Assembly (NCBI GenBank): GCA_964020155.1 | Contig: OZ026564.1 | Location: 2,739,723 to 2,803,722 of the forward strand | Source: Chondrilla cf. caribensis | Lineage: Eukaryota > Porifera > Demospongiae > Chondrillida > Chondrillidae | Direction: 5' to 3' | DNA: 64,000 nt | Shown: one piece after another, positions 45,231 through 58,055 of the stretch | How positions within the stretch are numbered: position 1 is the stretch's first letter | How the letters are laid out: every line of letters starts with the position of its first letter | Translations under genes and position numbers: made by a program | The notes under the pieces: model-generated | Told to the model about the DNA's origin: nothing | Database searches by the model: none | The model's input: the letters and a program-made list of their open reading frames with translations, nothing else

Positions 45231-48200
45231 ATGGCGCAGACAGCCGTGGTGGAAAGGACGCTCGCTCTCATAAAACCCGACGCCGTGGACAAAGCGGAGG
45301 ACATCATTGACGCAATACGGAACGCAGGGTTTACAATTCTGCAAGTGAGTGTGCCAGTTTTCGCTCATATTTATGTGATAGGGTAACACGAGGTAATCTG
45401 GAACACCAGGTACTGCAGGCGTTGGAACGCCAACGGGCGCCTCCAAACATTCACCCTGGGCTGTGGTTAAGTGCTTACTTCTGTTCAATCCATTATGTAT
45501 GTAAATATTGATGACGTGGATTCGAATCAACAGCTAAGCGGGCAATTAAGAGTTGAGTGTCCAAAGTTGCCCTGTTTACCCTAGTCTCGCGTAGCCACCC
45601 CCTCCTGATCGGAATGGGGTGGCTACGCGAGACTAGTTTACCATGAGCAGTACTCAATCGTATAGACAACTTTCTTGCATGCTTCCAATACCTAAGTTGC
45701 CTACTAGTCAATTTTGGTAATATTTGCATCCCTGTCACTTATCTTCTATATCTCACTTGATACTTAGAAGAGACGCTTGAAGCTCACTCCAGAAGAAGCA
45801 AGCGACTTTTATGTGGAGCATTATGGAAAGATGTTCTTCTCCAGTCTGATAGCCTACATGAGCAGGTACGTAGGTCAAGATCCTATGTACGTATGTAGTA
45901 CCTCAGTCCTCTACTGTGATGTACGTACGTAGGTGCAACCATGTGTTATAGCTTCCCTGTACCCTTAGGAGTTACATGCATACTAGTGCTGGGATGATTA
46001 ATGGATTAATGGATTGATTTTCATTTGCATCTGGTTCAAGGAAATTAATTACAGAACTAAATTAAGTGAGTAGAATGGGAAGCCACCCCACCTTGTTATA
46101 CAGCCTTCCATCCATGGGCTCAATTCTGTACTTTGAGTACCTGAAATGAGGAATTGACTCTAAAGACTCTGCATCACGTCTATTGGATGTCTACTAATAA
46201 ACCCAATAAAGTGGAAGTAGACCCCAATTACACACACTTAATTACTTCTGATGATTAATCAATTAATCAATTATTGTTACTATGCACTGATGAGCAAATA
46301 AACTTGCAGCTATTCCAGCACTAATACATATGTACATATGCGTGTAGTTCCTCACTCAACTGGTATATGTACATACTTAAATGCAGGTGCATATGTAGTA
46401 CCACTGTACCATACGAAGATATTCCCTTACTCAACTGTGATATACGTACATACATACATAGGTACAAATATCTACAATTTTAGCTCCGATGTATGAATCG
46501 TGTGCTGATAGTCCTTTACTTTGTGTACATATTTGCCTGTATTTACGTATTACGTACATACGTATATTTAGCACCAATTACCACAAGAAGTAAATACATA
46601 CATAGTTCCCCAACCTACTGTGATTTGTGAACTTACGTATAATAATTATTATTCAGGTATACTTACATATATTGTACCACCACTGTACTATGAGGAGATA
46701 ATACATACATACGTACATAGTTCCTTACTCTACTGTGATGTATGCACATACTTGTGTACGTATATACTGTATGTAAAGGTGCACATTGTAGCAGCGCTGT
46801 ACCATGCACATTACATACGTACATACATGGTGCTAACAACTATGTATGTACCTACGTATCTACAGGTGTGTTTTAGCATCTATGATTGTCGCATCTGCTA
46901 TGTATGTAATAGTTATATCCTGGTGTGGTGAATGATAGACTATTTATACAGCAAATATGCGCTAAGTCCAATACAACATATTATATGCAATAGAAATGTG
47001 TTTACTAATTTCCTGCCTCGTTCTCACGCAATTAATCCTAACAATGAAACCTGTCTGGTGACCTGTGCTGTATCACTGACCTGTGCTACATGGCTTATGT
47101 TTGCACAGTTTTTCCTTTGATCCACCCGCTCAACCAGGATACAAGTATGAATGTACATACAGTATGAACACAGCTAATGACTCCAGGTCTTCTCCCACCA
47201 TAGTGGGCCCATCCTTGCCCTTGTTTTGGCCAAGGAGTACGCCATTGAAGACTGGCGGAAGCTGATTGGTCCAACTAGCTCTCAGAAGGCAAGAGAGCAA
47301 GACCCAGACTCTCTGAGAGCGAAATATGGCAAAGACGACACCAGGAATGCCCTCCATGGCTCGGACAGTGCTTATAGTGCAGAGAAAGAGATTCACTTCA
47401 TGTTTCCTGCAAGTGGGTGTACATACGTATATGTGCATGTAAATACCTGTGTATGTGTGTACTGTAGTTGTGAACATATGGTGTGATACAGGGATAAACC
47501 AAGCCTTTGTGTATGTCGATGCATATATGTGTGCATACCTACATATGTACATATGTAGTGAGGTGTAGGAGAATGTAGTGGGTAATCATGCATACATTTG
47601 TATGTATGTACGTACATACAGTATATGTTTTTGGGAAAATGTGCAAACTGTCACATATGTACGTACATGCACACATACCTAGTTACATTGTATGTACAGT
47701 TGAACCTCTTCAACTCTGGACTCTGTGGACAACTTCAAAATCCAATGTTGACTGTATTTTGTGTTCACAGTACTTACGTAGTGTATACATATGTATGTAC
47801 ATTGGCATTAAACGAAGGGACTTGACAAAAGTGTTGTGGCAAGAGATATTTTGTGCTAAGCAATTTAGTGTTCATATTATGGAGAGAAGTATGAAGGACT
47901 GAAGTTTGAAATGATGTGTACTATATAGGTACATGCATACCATAGTTCTTACACCTGTGAACTATGTACATATGTACATATGTAGAGTACTTTGCGTAGA
48001 GGTAAACTGACCCTTATACCATGATGTGTACACTGTTAGTTTGCTTGAACAGAACAAATGTTGGGAAGTTACTGGTATGAACCAAAGCATACTTTGAATA
48101 TGTATGTACTTATGAATATGGAAGTCTGTCAATCTGTTTACCTAAGCATGTGATTCAGTCTGTTTGTTTGTTCACACATCAAGTGTGAACCATGACTCAA

Positions 48201-49424
48201 AACATTGCTACAAGGTCAGCAATTACCAACCAGATACTGTGGAGCCTCTCTTATGGGTTGAGAGTGGCTGTCTGACAGTTCTCATTGACCTACTAGTCTT
48301 CACGTCCAGATCTTCTTTCATGGTTAACTACCATTTTTGGTAACTTCCTCAACTCCCACAAGTATAGCAATCTTGTCTTGGACATTCTCATAACATAGTA
48401 AACTCAAGAAAAATGACCAACGAACTATAAATTGAATATGTGCATGTGAAATTCAGTGTTGGCTGCATCATCAACAATGCTGCCAACACCAATATGAAAG
48501 GTATGCCTATACCATATCCACACAACCATAGTAGTAGTGTATGCCCACCTTTTCCCAATAAACACCTTGTGGGTTACCAGTCACACCTTCAATTAGTCAC
48601 CTCAAGTGCTAAGTGCAGTTTCTCCCTGTTGTGTGGAGTTGGCGGGAAATGAGGTCAATCATTCAAACTTAAAGACAGTCTGTGGTGCACTGAGGTGGCA
48701 AATGGTTCAGTGTTCAACCCTGTCAATTCTTTCCCTAATGTTACTGTTCATTGTTGACTTGGTTGTCCTATTGTGGTTGTTTGATAGGTGTCACAGAGCC
48801 CATCCTCAAAGACGAGGCTGTTAAGGATTACCTGGGGAAAGCCATCAACCCTGTTCTCATCCAAGGTCTGACACAACTGTGCAAGGAGAAACCGGCCGAC
48901 CCTGTGGTGAGGGCAGACCACATTCTACATACTTTCACTGCATGCGCACAAGGCACACCATTCACATGCAGAGTATATGTATCTCCTACACTTTCACCAG
49001 GTCATCAATTTGAAGGTTCATACGTATATACGTAAATACATGGATCACACATGCATACTACATATATACGTACATAGGTAAATTGTATGTACACATGTAG
49101 GTATATACATACACTGTGTGTACGTGCACTGTATAGACTTCATATGTACAGTGAATTCTTGTTAGTCCACTGCAATTCATTTTCTAAGCATGTAATGGAT
49201 TAAAGAGTTTGACGTCCATACATACGTACATGCAAACATGCATACATATGTCAGTTTCTCTGATGTTGCCACTAATCAGGATACATCTATATACCAATAC
49301 ATACATAATGCTCTTCTCTTCCCTGTCGATACCCTGTGTATTTCACTCCCTGCAGCTCTGGTTGGCTGACTGGCTGTTGGCCAACAACCCCAACAAGCCT
49401 CAGATACAGGAACCAGATGAATGA
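45231..49424 (+). CDS. NME5: NME5, NDP-kinase-like ciliary protein with Dpy-30 motif
   Basis: Exons: 45231..45344, 45768..45865, 47204..47412, 48788..48906, 49356..49424. They total 609 nt, 202 residues; human NME5 has 212. The NDK domain starts with ERTLALIKPDAVDKAEDI, has FYVEHYGKMFF and the active-site region NALHGSDSAYSAEKEI with the catalytic histidine. The C-terminal part KAINPVLIQGLTQLCKEKPA...LWLADWLLANNPNKP is the Dpy-30 dimerisation motif that marks NME5 within the family. NME5 orthologues are radial-spoke components of motile cilia and flagella. An in-frame ATG at 45183 would add 16 residues and overlap the X-box-like site, so 45231 (AACATGG) is preferred. All four introns are GT-AG and phases close exactly. 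Confidence 0.93.
45581..45636. repeat. Perfect hairpin, 21-22 bp arms
   Basis: CTAGTCTCGCGTAGCCACCC and its exact complement flank a short loop in NME5 intron 1. The CpG-rich arms contrast with the AT-rich intron. Probably a foldback mobile fragment. Confidence 0.8.
45866..47203 (+). other. NME5 intron 2
   Basis: Noncoding and rich in TACGTA/TACATA simple sequence. It contains several imperfect copies of a GTACCACTGTAC / TACTCAACTGTGATGTA motif, probably an old tandem repeat. Confidence 0.5.
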
Positions 49425-50504
49425 GTACACACACACATACATACGTACCCACACCTGTGTATCATATATAATAACAGTGTACCAGTACTGACTCCATAAC
49501 TGTAACATTGTGTACAGAACATAATAATCATCATGTGCTGTATAATTTTATATTACGTGTGTACTTACTTATAGTACAGTAAATATGCATGTATGTATGT
49601 TAGATAATGGATTCGAAAAGTCACAGGTTATTTACACATACATACATACCCACACCTGTGAAATATGTATAATAGCAGTATACCAGTACTGACTCCATAA
49701 ATGTTACAAGGTGTACTGAATATATTATTTTATTATATATTATATTAGAATATATGATTATAATTATGTGCGATATAATTTTATTTTTCTACTTACTTAT
49801 GTATAGTGAAATATGCATGTTAAATAATGAATACAAAGTACACAGTGTACTTAACAGTCTTGTACAATAATCAAGTACTTACAGTATTATACATAGTTAC
49901 ACACTTATACATACATGGTTTAATTTATACAGTTCGCTTATGTATGTATGTATGTATGTATACTGTATGTATGTATGTATGTATTTAATATGCTATTAGC
50001 ATTCAATGATTGCTCGTGTACATATGCCAATTTGTGTGAGTAATGATCAGTAATGAGCAATTCAACACTGACTAGCCATGTTAACTAAAATTATGCTAAT
50101 TACAGTATAATAAAGCTATTATATTACATGCATGTATAATATTAGGTATATATGATATTATATAGTTTATACAATAATTTTCTATTGCATGACTAGCTAC
50201 GTATAGGTAAGTACATAGTACAATTATAATTATTTACTATGTGCACATGTCATTGCCATAAGAAAATGGAAAAGATTATATATAAGATTGTATAATAGCC
50301 TTATTGGCAATACACACACCCACACCCATAATACTATACATAATAATAATACTGTATTTCAAATAACACACTACTGTACACACTAGATCTATGGCTATAT
50401 ACTATTAATACTAACTTCTGCATATGGTCTGTGTGTGTGACCTTTGCTACCTATACCACTGGCCTATATGTTACTAATAGAGGTGTGTGTAGTCTACGTC
50501 ATCA
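49425..50504. other. Convergent intergenic region with a local duplication
   Basis: 3' flanks of NME5 (+) and the IgGFc/FN3 gene (-). About 200 bp after the NME5 stop are duplicated in tandem (49430-49620 and 49630-49830, sharing CCCACACCTGTG, ACCAGTACTGACTCCATAA). 49920-49985 is a TATG run. A plus-strand AATAAA is near 50109. Confidence 0.55.
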
Positions 50505-50899
50505 TCAGATCAATTTCATACATTTCCCTTTTGACTTCCCATAGCGCATCCCCAGCCGTGCTTTCACTTTGAAGCAGTAGCGGCGACCAAATGCCAACGG
50601 AGTATGGTAGAACCTCGCTTTAGGGCCGATATCACGGTTCATCCATGACCTCATGTTGGCAGGACGGATGCGGATCCGAAATCCATCTGGTTGAAAGTCG
50701 CTGGGAGCATTGGGTGAGATTCTGTATGCAATCAGAACACCAATGCTAGTCTTCCTGAGAAAAAATATCTCAACTTTTGGAATATCCACTTTGGCTATAG
50801 AGATGTGAATAGGATGACATAAATAGATATTGCATAATATAATTATTATGCAAACATTATATTATTTAGTGCACATGTGTGTTATCTCTGTGTGTGTGT

Positions 50900-50938
<39 letters not shown>

Positions 50939-53900
50939 AAGGGGGGTACGTGTGTGTACATGTGTGTACACGTGAGTGTGTGTATATGTACATGTGAATG
51001 TGTGTGCAGTTCGTACATACATATATGTAGTGTATAGTCGTGCACAAGCACTTACATGATTTCTCAGTAGCCACATCAATTGTAGTTTCTGGGACATCCT
51101 CATCGCCCTCTACAACAGCCTTGACCTTGACAGAGTAATTTGTAGCTGGCTTCAGATTTTTAATCTCTGCCTTTGTTTCTTTAGTCGTGAAATTCTGTAC
51201 CAACAGCAAGTTCTTACTGACTATGAGTTTCTCCAATACATTGACATTGTAGTGAAGCAACATGTTCTTAGTAATTGGTTTGAACCAGTTTACAGTGACA
51301 CTTCTTGGAGATTTCTTGGTTTCAACCACTCCTAATCTGTCAATAGTATCCTCAGCTCGTCCTACACAAGTACATACAGGTACTGAGTAAGACTGAGATG
51401 TATAATATATATGTATATATAATAACATTATAATATATATAGATATATAGATATATATGTAGTACATAGAAATCTAATAATAATATATAAGTGCAAGTAT
51501 GTGCAGGCCATCAGTATGATAGTATACGTAAGTCCAGACCAAGGTGTTATATTTCTACATTTTGGTGACAAAGTGGGTATAGGGTAAACGTTCAATATCT
51601 AGATCTATAGAGTAATTAACTTAAGATGGAGTCGGGGCTTATCAGTACACCACCACACTGGTGAGCACCACCCAAAAAGGGTGAAATAGCTCCTTGTGGT
51701 ACAGTACTTCCATCTTTCTTGGATGCCTGAAGTGGAGGCAGTTATTGGTTTCCATCAATAGGACTCCAGTCCCAGCCTGCTGAGATACGTACTAACACTA
51801 GTGCAATGGGTTGGTTTGCATATAATACCCTTTGAAGAAATCCTATAATACTAATCTAGCCTTCACTGTAGCTTACTGCAAGCAACTGCTCCCTTTCAAC
51901 TATAGAATATGTACAGCTTAATGTTACTGCATAATAATGGTTTCCATAGTAATGTAATACATAGTAAATATATTTTGGAGAACTTCTGGAACTGTAATAC
52001 ATTTCCTCACCTGTTTTGAATGTGAGACCACCAGGATATCCGTAGGAGTTATAACTACCATATCCATAAGCAATAACACCTATTTGTGCTGTTTTGCTTG
52101 AATTGTGCTCAATTGTCTGTACACCTCCAGCGATGTCAATCTGAGCTGCATACACCTCAGTCACTCCAAATCGCTTTATCGGCACAAAAGTAGTATTTAG
52201 TTGACTAATGGGCTGGCCATTCAGGAGGATTTCATCGGGTTGGTAGAATAGGTTTCTAATGAATATATTCAAGTAGTGCGTGTAGCTCTGAATGACTGGT
52301 GGAACAGTGACCAATGTATATTTAGAGGAGTACTGATCGTAAGGTGGGACCACAGTCATGAAAGGGTCAGAAAGCACATGATCAACTTGTTGTCCAACAG
52401 AAAATTGAACTATCATAGTTTTGTTAGTGCCCTCAATCCAACAATACTGTGTGCTAGGTATGTCGACATCACGATATTCAGCTTCTCCCAATGTGAAGGA
52501 GCTGGTTAGTCCAGTGGTTCCTCCTGTTGTTGTACAATTGACGTAAATGGTATTAGCGTCTTCACCAGATACTATTCGAAACCTGTCATAACGCATACGT
52601 TCTTTTAGTGGTGCTGTTGCAAACTTATTGCCCCAGTGTGCTACTGGGGGAAGCTGCTCCACAATCAAATCACAGCAACAAACACTCTGTGGAATATTTG
52701 CACACTCATGACCAGAAAAGAAGGAAATAGCCTTATTAGATACCACAACTGTGCCTGTAAGATCTTCTGATGATTGGATGAGGAGCGTTTCTGCTCTGTT
52801 TAGAGTTATTGTTGTAGTACTTCCAGCAGCAGTGCTTATAGAGCCGATAATAGTGGTTTGAGTAGGAGTGATCGACAGCATTGTATCATCATCTGTTGTG
52901 ACTATGGTTACTACTGATTTACCATGTGGTCCGACATTACTAACTCCAATGTATCTGTAGGTATTCAAAGATTGGGGAGACAGGGCAAGAAAAGTGTCAG
53001 TAGTGTGTATTGCCTCATTTGCTCCATAAACGACCAGCTTCTTATTTCCTTCAGCTGTCACAACAATGGCTTTGGACCTGTCAGTTGTTGAGGTGAGAGC
53101 ATATGATGCATCAAAGGAGAAGCTTTTCACTTCTCCAGGTCCAACACTGGAGGTTGCATGAAAACCCGTACCATGTGCAGAGACATTGAAATTAACTCGT
53201 TCATTACCAGCAGCTGTAACAAAGATTACATTTGTTTGCGGATTGACATTACGATGGAACAAGATGAAAAATTCATTTCCACTGTTATCTTGACCTACGA
53301 ACATAATAGAATAAATGTAATAAAGTAATCAGAAAACTAATATCATCAAGTATAGTCAGCTATAAACTGGTGGCAGCAGCCCCATGAGTTTTTGAACTTG
53401 AATTACTTGTTTTTCTTAGTTATTTTTTCTGCTATGATATTCAATAATATGACGTGTTTGTGAAATTAACATTGAACTGTGTAATTAGTAGGAATTGGAC
53501 ATTAGGCCAAAACAGATAACAAGCCGAAGTTTTTCAACTGTGGCCTATGAAGTGGGTGGCTCTGTATATTTGTATATATACGTATCACCGGAAGGGGGGA
53601 GGAATGATTGTGACAACAATGACAGATGGTATTGTTTGTTATTACAGGACCAGGAGGCAGTGTCATGAATTGAACAAAAGGAATCAAACAGTCAGCAAAT
53701 ATAACAATGGGAGTTATTACAACGTCTGCCATGTGTATAAACCCAGACATCACACATTGGAAATGAATATTGTTACAATCATCCGGTACAGTTCAACAGT
53801 GATTGTACACAATATTTAATGATAATAACGGTTTACAGGAGATGGCAGTACTACACAGTCCTTGAATTATATACTAGTTAACACTAACTTTATATGGCAT

Positions 53901-54486
53901 GTCCTGTGCATATGCAAGTTTATGCATATGTATGGTATACATACAAACACTGTACTTATAGTTCTCTTTCTCAATCTCTCATCTATCCTATTCCAACAAA
54001 ATTGTCTCCCACTCTTTCTGATGATGTCATTACATCTAGTAGTGGCTGTGTGTACAGCTAGTAGTGGTTGTGTGTACAGCTAGTAGTGGTTGTGTGTACA
54101 GCTAGTAGTGGTTGTGTGTACAGCTAGTAGTGGTTGTATGTGCAGCTAGTAATATTTGTGTGTACAACTAGTAGTGGTTGTGCATACAGCTAGCAACTGT
54201 ACACTCACATGAAGGTCACCCTCTAAAGTACTTCGCATATGTGCAATTATTATAAATATTGTTCAATTCTAGATGATTTCAGTAAGTCTTCCTACATAAG
54301 GCAGCTCATTAAAATGAAATCACATAATATTTCAATAGAGTACACTGTAGTGTATTTAACATTGAAAGGAATACAAAATAGGACCACAATTCAAGGTCAG
54401 ATTCAGATTATTTTATGATTATGTGGCACTAACTAACCTTGGGCAAGACTTGAAAAGATGCCCAGAACAAGTACAGCGATCAGCAT
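50505..54486 (-). CDS. Secreted IgGFc-binding-like protein with two FN3 domains
   Basis: Exons: 54486..54438 (signal peptide [16 protein letters not shown]), 53294..52011, 51361..51056, 50794..50505. They total 1929 nt, 642 residues, all junctions in phase 1. Residues 17-444 form an IgGFc-binding domain: [78 protein letters not shown] and a YGYPGG end. Residues 445-546 are a fibronectin III domain ([23 protein letters not shown]). Residues 547-642 are a second, more divergent FN3-like domain ([20 protein letters not shown]) ending at the stop. There is no transmembrane segment, so the protein should be soluble or matrix-bound. Its tandem twin at 55441-58055 lacks the first FN3 exon. The binding partner is unknown. 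Confidence 0.87.
50880..50937. repeat. (GT)n microsatellite
   Basis: GT run in the intron between the two FN3 exons of the upstream IgGFc/FN3 gene. Confidence 0.95.
54045..54190. repeat. 22-bp minisatellite, about 6-7 copies
   Basis: Unit AGTGGTTGTGTGTACAGCTAGT, in intron 1 of the IgGFc/FN3 gene. Confidence 0.9.
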
Positions 54487-55440
54487 TTCTCCACCTGGTA
54501 CGTAGATGCTAGTCACCTGAAGAACCACGATAGGGCAAACTGGCCCGCAATGAAATATTATGTCAATATATCCACATTGCTCTTGCATTCAACCACAGAA
54601 ATGTCAACTATGAATACAATTATTATGCATACCTGTATATTTATAGTATGTATACACATGCATATCTTTCACAATGTGATATACATGTATAAATTTTATG
54701 TTATGTAATTTTTGTGTGAATATACGTGGAAAATTTTCTCTGTCCATTATGCTACATGCATACCATGAGTGGGAGGTCCGGAAGTGATTAACGCAAGCAT
54801 GCATGCATTATCTTGTGTGCCCTTCACAAGTAGACTAACATACGATTACAGTGAATTCTCATTAATCTGCCACTGCTTTATCTGCCAAACCTTTTAATCT
54901 GCCACAAAATCCCATTACCAATATAAGGAATATCCACTTAATCCACCAAACTCGTTAATCAATCCACCATATTACTAGAAAACTAATTACAGCATATGAG
55001 CAGGAATTCACTGTATTCAATATGTATAATGTGCAAAATTGGACACATTCATATGTATATATACAGTATAATTATATTTCATAACATACAGCAGACCAAC
55101 ACACTCTTGTACATTATATACTTACATTCTTATATTGGTGCTGCACATAATTATTATAATATATTATGTATAGTTCAAAGCTTAATGTTCATACATAGCA
55201 CTGGTATAATGCATACAGGCCATCATAAGTAGTGCACATTAGCATCAAGAAGTTCTAACATAATATGTGAGTACCATACAACAGTATTATTATTATATTA
55301 TTATTACAGCATTATAAACAATATTATAATTATGGTATCATTATAATAACTGTATAGCTGTTCTGACTACATTTAGCACACACTGCAGTCTTAACCTATA
55401 GAGAATACAGTTTCACTCAAGTCAGGGCAATACTAGTACA
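54487..55440. other. Intergenic stretch between the two IgGFc/FN3 genes
   Basis: Holds the 5' flank of the first gene, a MITE (54847-55015) and AT-rich sequence. No gene was seen. The 5' leaders of both genes share GTGGAGAAATGCT around the start codon. Confidence 0.5.
54847..55015. mobile_element. MITE, TACAGTGAAT..GATTAA family, inverted orientation
   Basis: Ends TACAGTGAATTCTCATTAAT and the complement at the right (GAATTCACTGTA). The interior is the reverse complement of 12522-12700 (AATCTGCCA, TAATCCACCA). Confidence 0.8.
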
Positions 55441-58055
55441 TCAGGTGTAGGTGATACACTTGAAGGACGATTTGACCAGCTGGGCTCCAATGTTAGCTTT
55501 GACTCTGAAACAGTAGCGGTTGCCACGCTTCAGCTGAACGTGGAAGAACCTCACTTGGGGACCAGCGTCAATTCTATCAACCAGTGGTCGTGATCTCCCC
55601 TTGACACGACGGACAATAATGTGGAAACCATCCGTCTGGATGTCCCTCATAGTGCCTGGTGAGACCTTCCACCCGACTACAATACCAATTTCGGTCTTCA
55701 TCAATGTACGAATAACTATCTTTGGACTATCTGGATTATGAAAGAGTAAAATATATAATAAAAAAAGCTATGACTACCTCACCTTACTATAGGTACACAC
55801 ACAATGAAAACCCAATTGTAAGCTAGATTATCTTATACAAAATTAATATTATTGTAGATTACAATTAGTGTTTACCTCTATGTTATAAAATCTGAATCGA
55901 GGAATCTATAGAATAAGGACACAATTTTAAATCCCAATGTAATACTGTAGTGTATCGAAGTATTTTGATCCAAATTATAATGTAATTTAGACATAAATTA
56001 AGTAAGTTTCTTAACAAAGATGTTCCACTAATTAACTATAAATAGTATTATATGGCTCTACATTAATACTGGTAATGCAGTACGTATGTATAGTTATAAT
56101 GGTTACAGGATCTTTCATCATTGCTGTACTCAGAGTGACTGTATATGCAGTTTTGTAGGACAGCTAACCCACTCACCTGACAGGTCACGGTATACGAGAC
56201 CACCAGGATATCCGTACGAGTTGAACTGTCCGTATCCGTAAACAATAACACCTATTTGTGCAGTTTTGCTTGAATTGTGCTCAATTGTCTGTACACCTCC
56301 AGCGATGTCAATCCGAGCTGCATACACTTCAATTTCCCCAAATTGCCAAATGGGTACATATGTAACATCCAATGAACTAATCGGTCTGCCATTCAAAAGT
56401 ATATCGTCAGGCTGGTAGGAAGCATTTCCAATGAATAAATTTAAGTGGTGTTTGTATCGCTGAACACTCTGGGGAACAGTGACCAGTGTGTACTTAGAGG
56501 AGTATTGGTCACAGGGTGGAACTATTGACATGAATGGATCAGTAGGCACACTGTCACTACTCTGTCCAACAGAAAACTGTACCAGCATGGTCCGCTTGGT
56601 GCCCTCGATCCAACAATATTGTGTACTGGGTATGTCAATGTCGTGGTGGTCAGCTTCTCCTAATGTGAAAGAGTCGGCAACACCCTGGATTCCATTTGCC
56701 TCGGTACAATTGATGCGGATGCTGTTGGCCTTCTTGCCGGATATTATTCGAAACTTGTCATACAGTTGGGGGCCTTCCTTCAGCGGTGCTGTTGCAAACT
56801 TCCTCCCCCAGCAGGTGACAGGGGGGAACTGTTCCACAATGAGGTCACAGGCACCAGCATTATGTGGAATATTCACACACTCATGGCCAGAGAAGAAAGA
56901 TATGGCCTTACTAGACGTCACCACTGTGCCCGTTAGATCCCCCTCGGCTTGGATAAGGAGGGTTTCTGTTCTGTTTAGTCTTATCGTCGTAGTTCCACCA
57001 GAAGGGGTGGTTTCTATTCCGATAGTTATGTCTTGACTTGGAGTGACAGACAACACAGTGCTGTCTTCTGTTGAGACGATGGCTATCATGGACATGTAAC
57101 TGGCTTTAGCGTAACTGACACCGATATACTTGTAGTCACCCAGCCCAGTTTGAGGAGACAGGGCAAGGAAAGCGTCTGTGGAGAATTGTGCCTCATTTGC
57201 TCCATAAACAATCAGCTTTTTATCCCCTTCAGCTGTCACAACGATGCCTTTGGACCTGTCAGTTGTTGAGGTGAGTACATATGATGCATCGAAGGAGAAG
57301 CTTTTCACTTCTCCAGGTCCAACACTCGAGGCAGTGTGAAACCCCATCCCGGGGGCGGAGACATTGAAATTAACTTCTTCGTTACCGGCAGCTGTAACAA
57401 AGATTACATTTGTTTGCGGATTGACATTTTGATAAAATGCAATGAAAAATTCATTTCCACTGTTATCATGGCCTACAGATCAAAATTGAGAAATATATAT
57501 CCTTTACAGTAATTTCTCATAATTTCGATTATCTATCAGAACACAGCAATATCAGTACCACATGTAATCATGTACTATTACCAGTCATGTTTTTAAAAAT
57601 GTTCGCCTTGAGGAAAACAACAATTACAGTAGCCCATGCAATCAAACTACATACGTACGTACAAATTATCTGCTAATACCAGATTGACTCCCAATTTAAA
57701 CTAACACTGTATACATCACCATAATCTCTAATTATCTTTAATAGCACGGCATTTGACAACAAGCTGACTATAATACCAATATCTCCATGAGACAACGACA
57801 TCCAATAATATAGCTATTATATGTGACATCAATTTCAATTCGAAGACATAGCTACTCAAAAGTATTATTGAATATAATACTGTACGTATTTATAACGAAC
57901 CACCCCAAATTATCTCTGAGTTGTTTCTTTTTATCCTGATTGATCAGTTGCTGTATCATTAATTTTATTAACACGTTACACCTAAGTACAACATGTATTC
58001 GAGGCTAACCGTGGGCACAACGCAACACTCCCCAAAGAAGTACAGTAAAGAGCAT
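55441..58055 (-). CDS. Secreted IgGFc-binding-like protein with one FN3-like domain
   Basis: Exons: 58055..58010 (signal peptide MLFTVLLWGVLRCAH), 57472..56177, 55730..55441. They total 1632 nt, 543 residues, phase 1 throughout. The IgGFc-binding domain (residues 16-447) shares long blocks with the neighbour: [95 protein letters not shown]. The last exon is 290 nt, exactly as in the neighbour, and encodes the C-terminal FN3-like domain (RYCFRVKANIGAQLVKSSFK). The other FN3 exon is missing: 55731-56176 is AT-rich with no exon. The gene is a tandem duplicate that lost, or never gained, that exon. Secreted; ligand unknown. Confidence 0.87.

Noticed and set aside
56479..57036. 185-codon plus-strand frame
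   Set aside because: Antisense shadow of the IgGFc-binding exon, whose minus-strand frame has clear family motifs.
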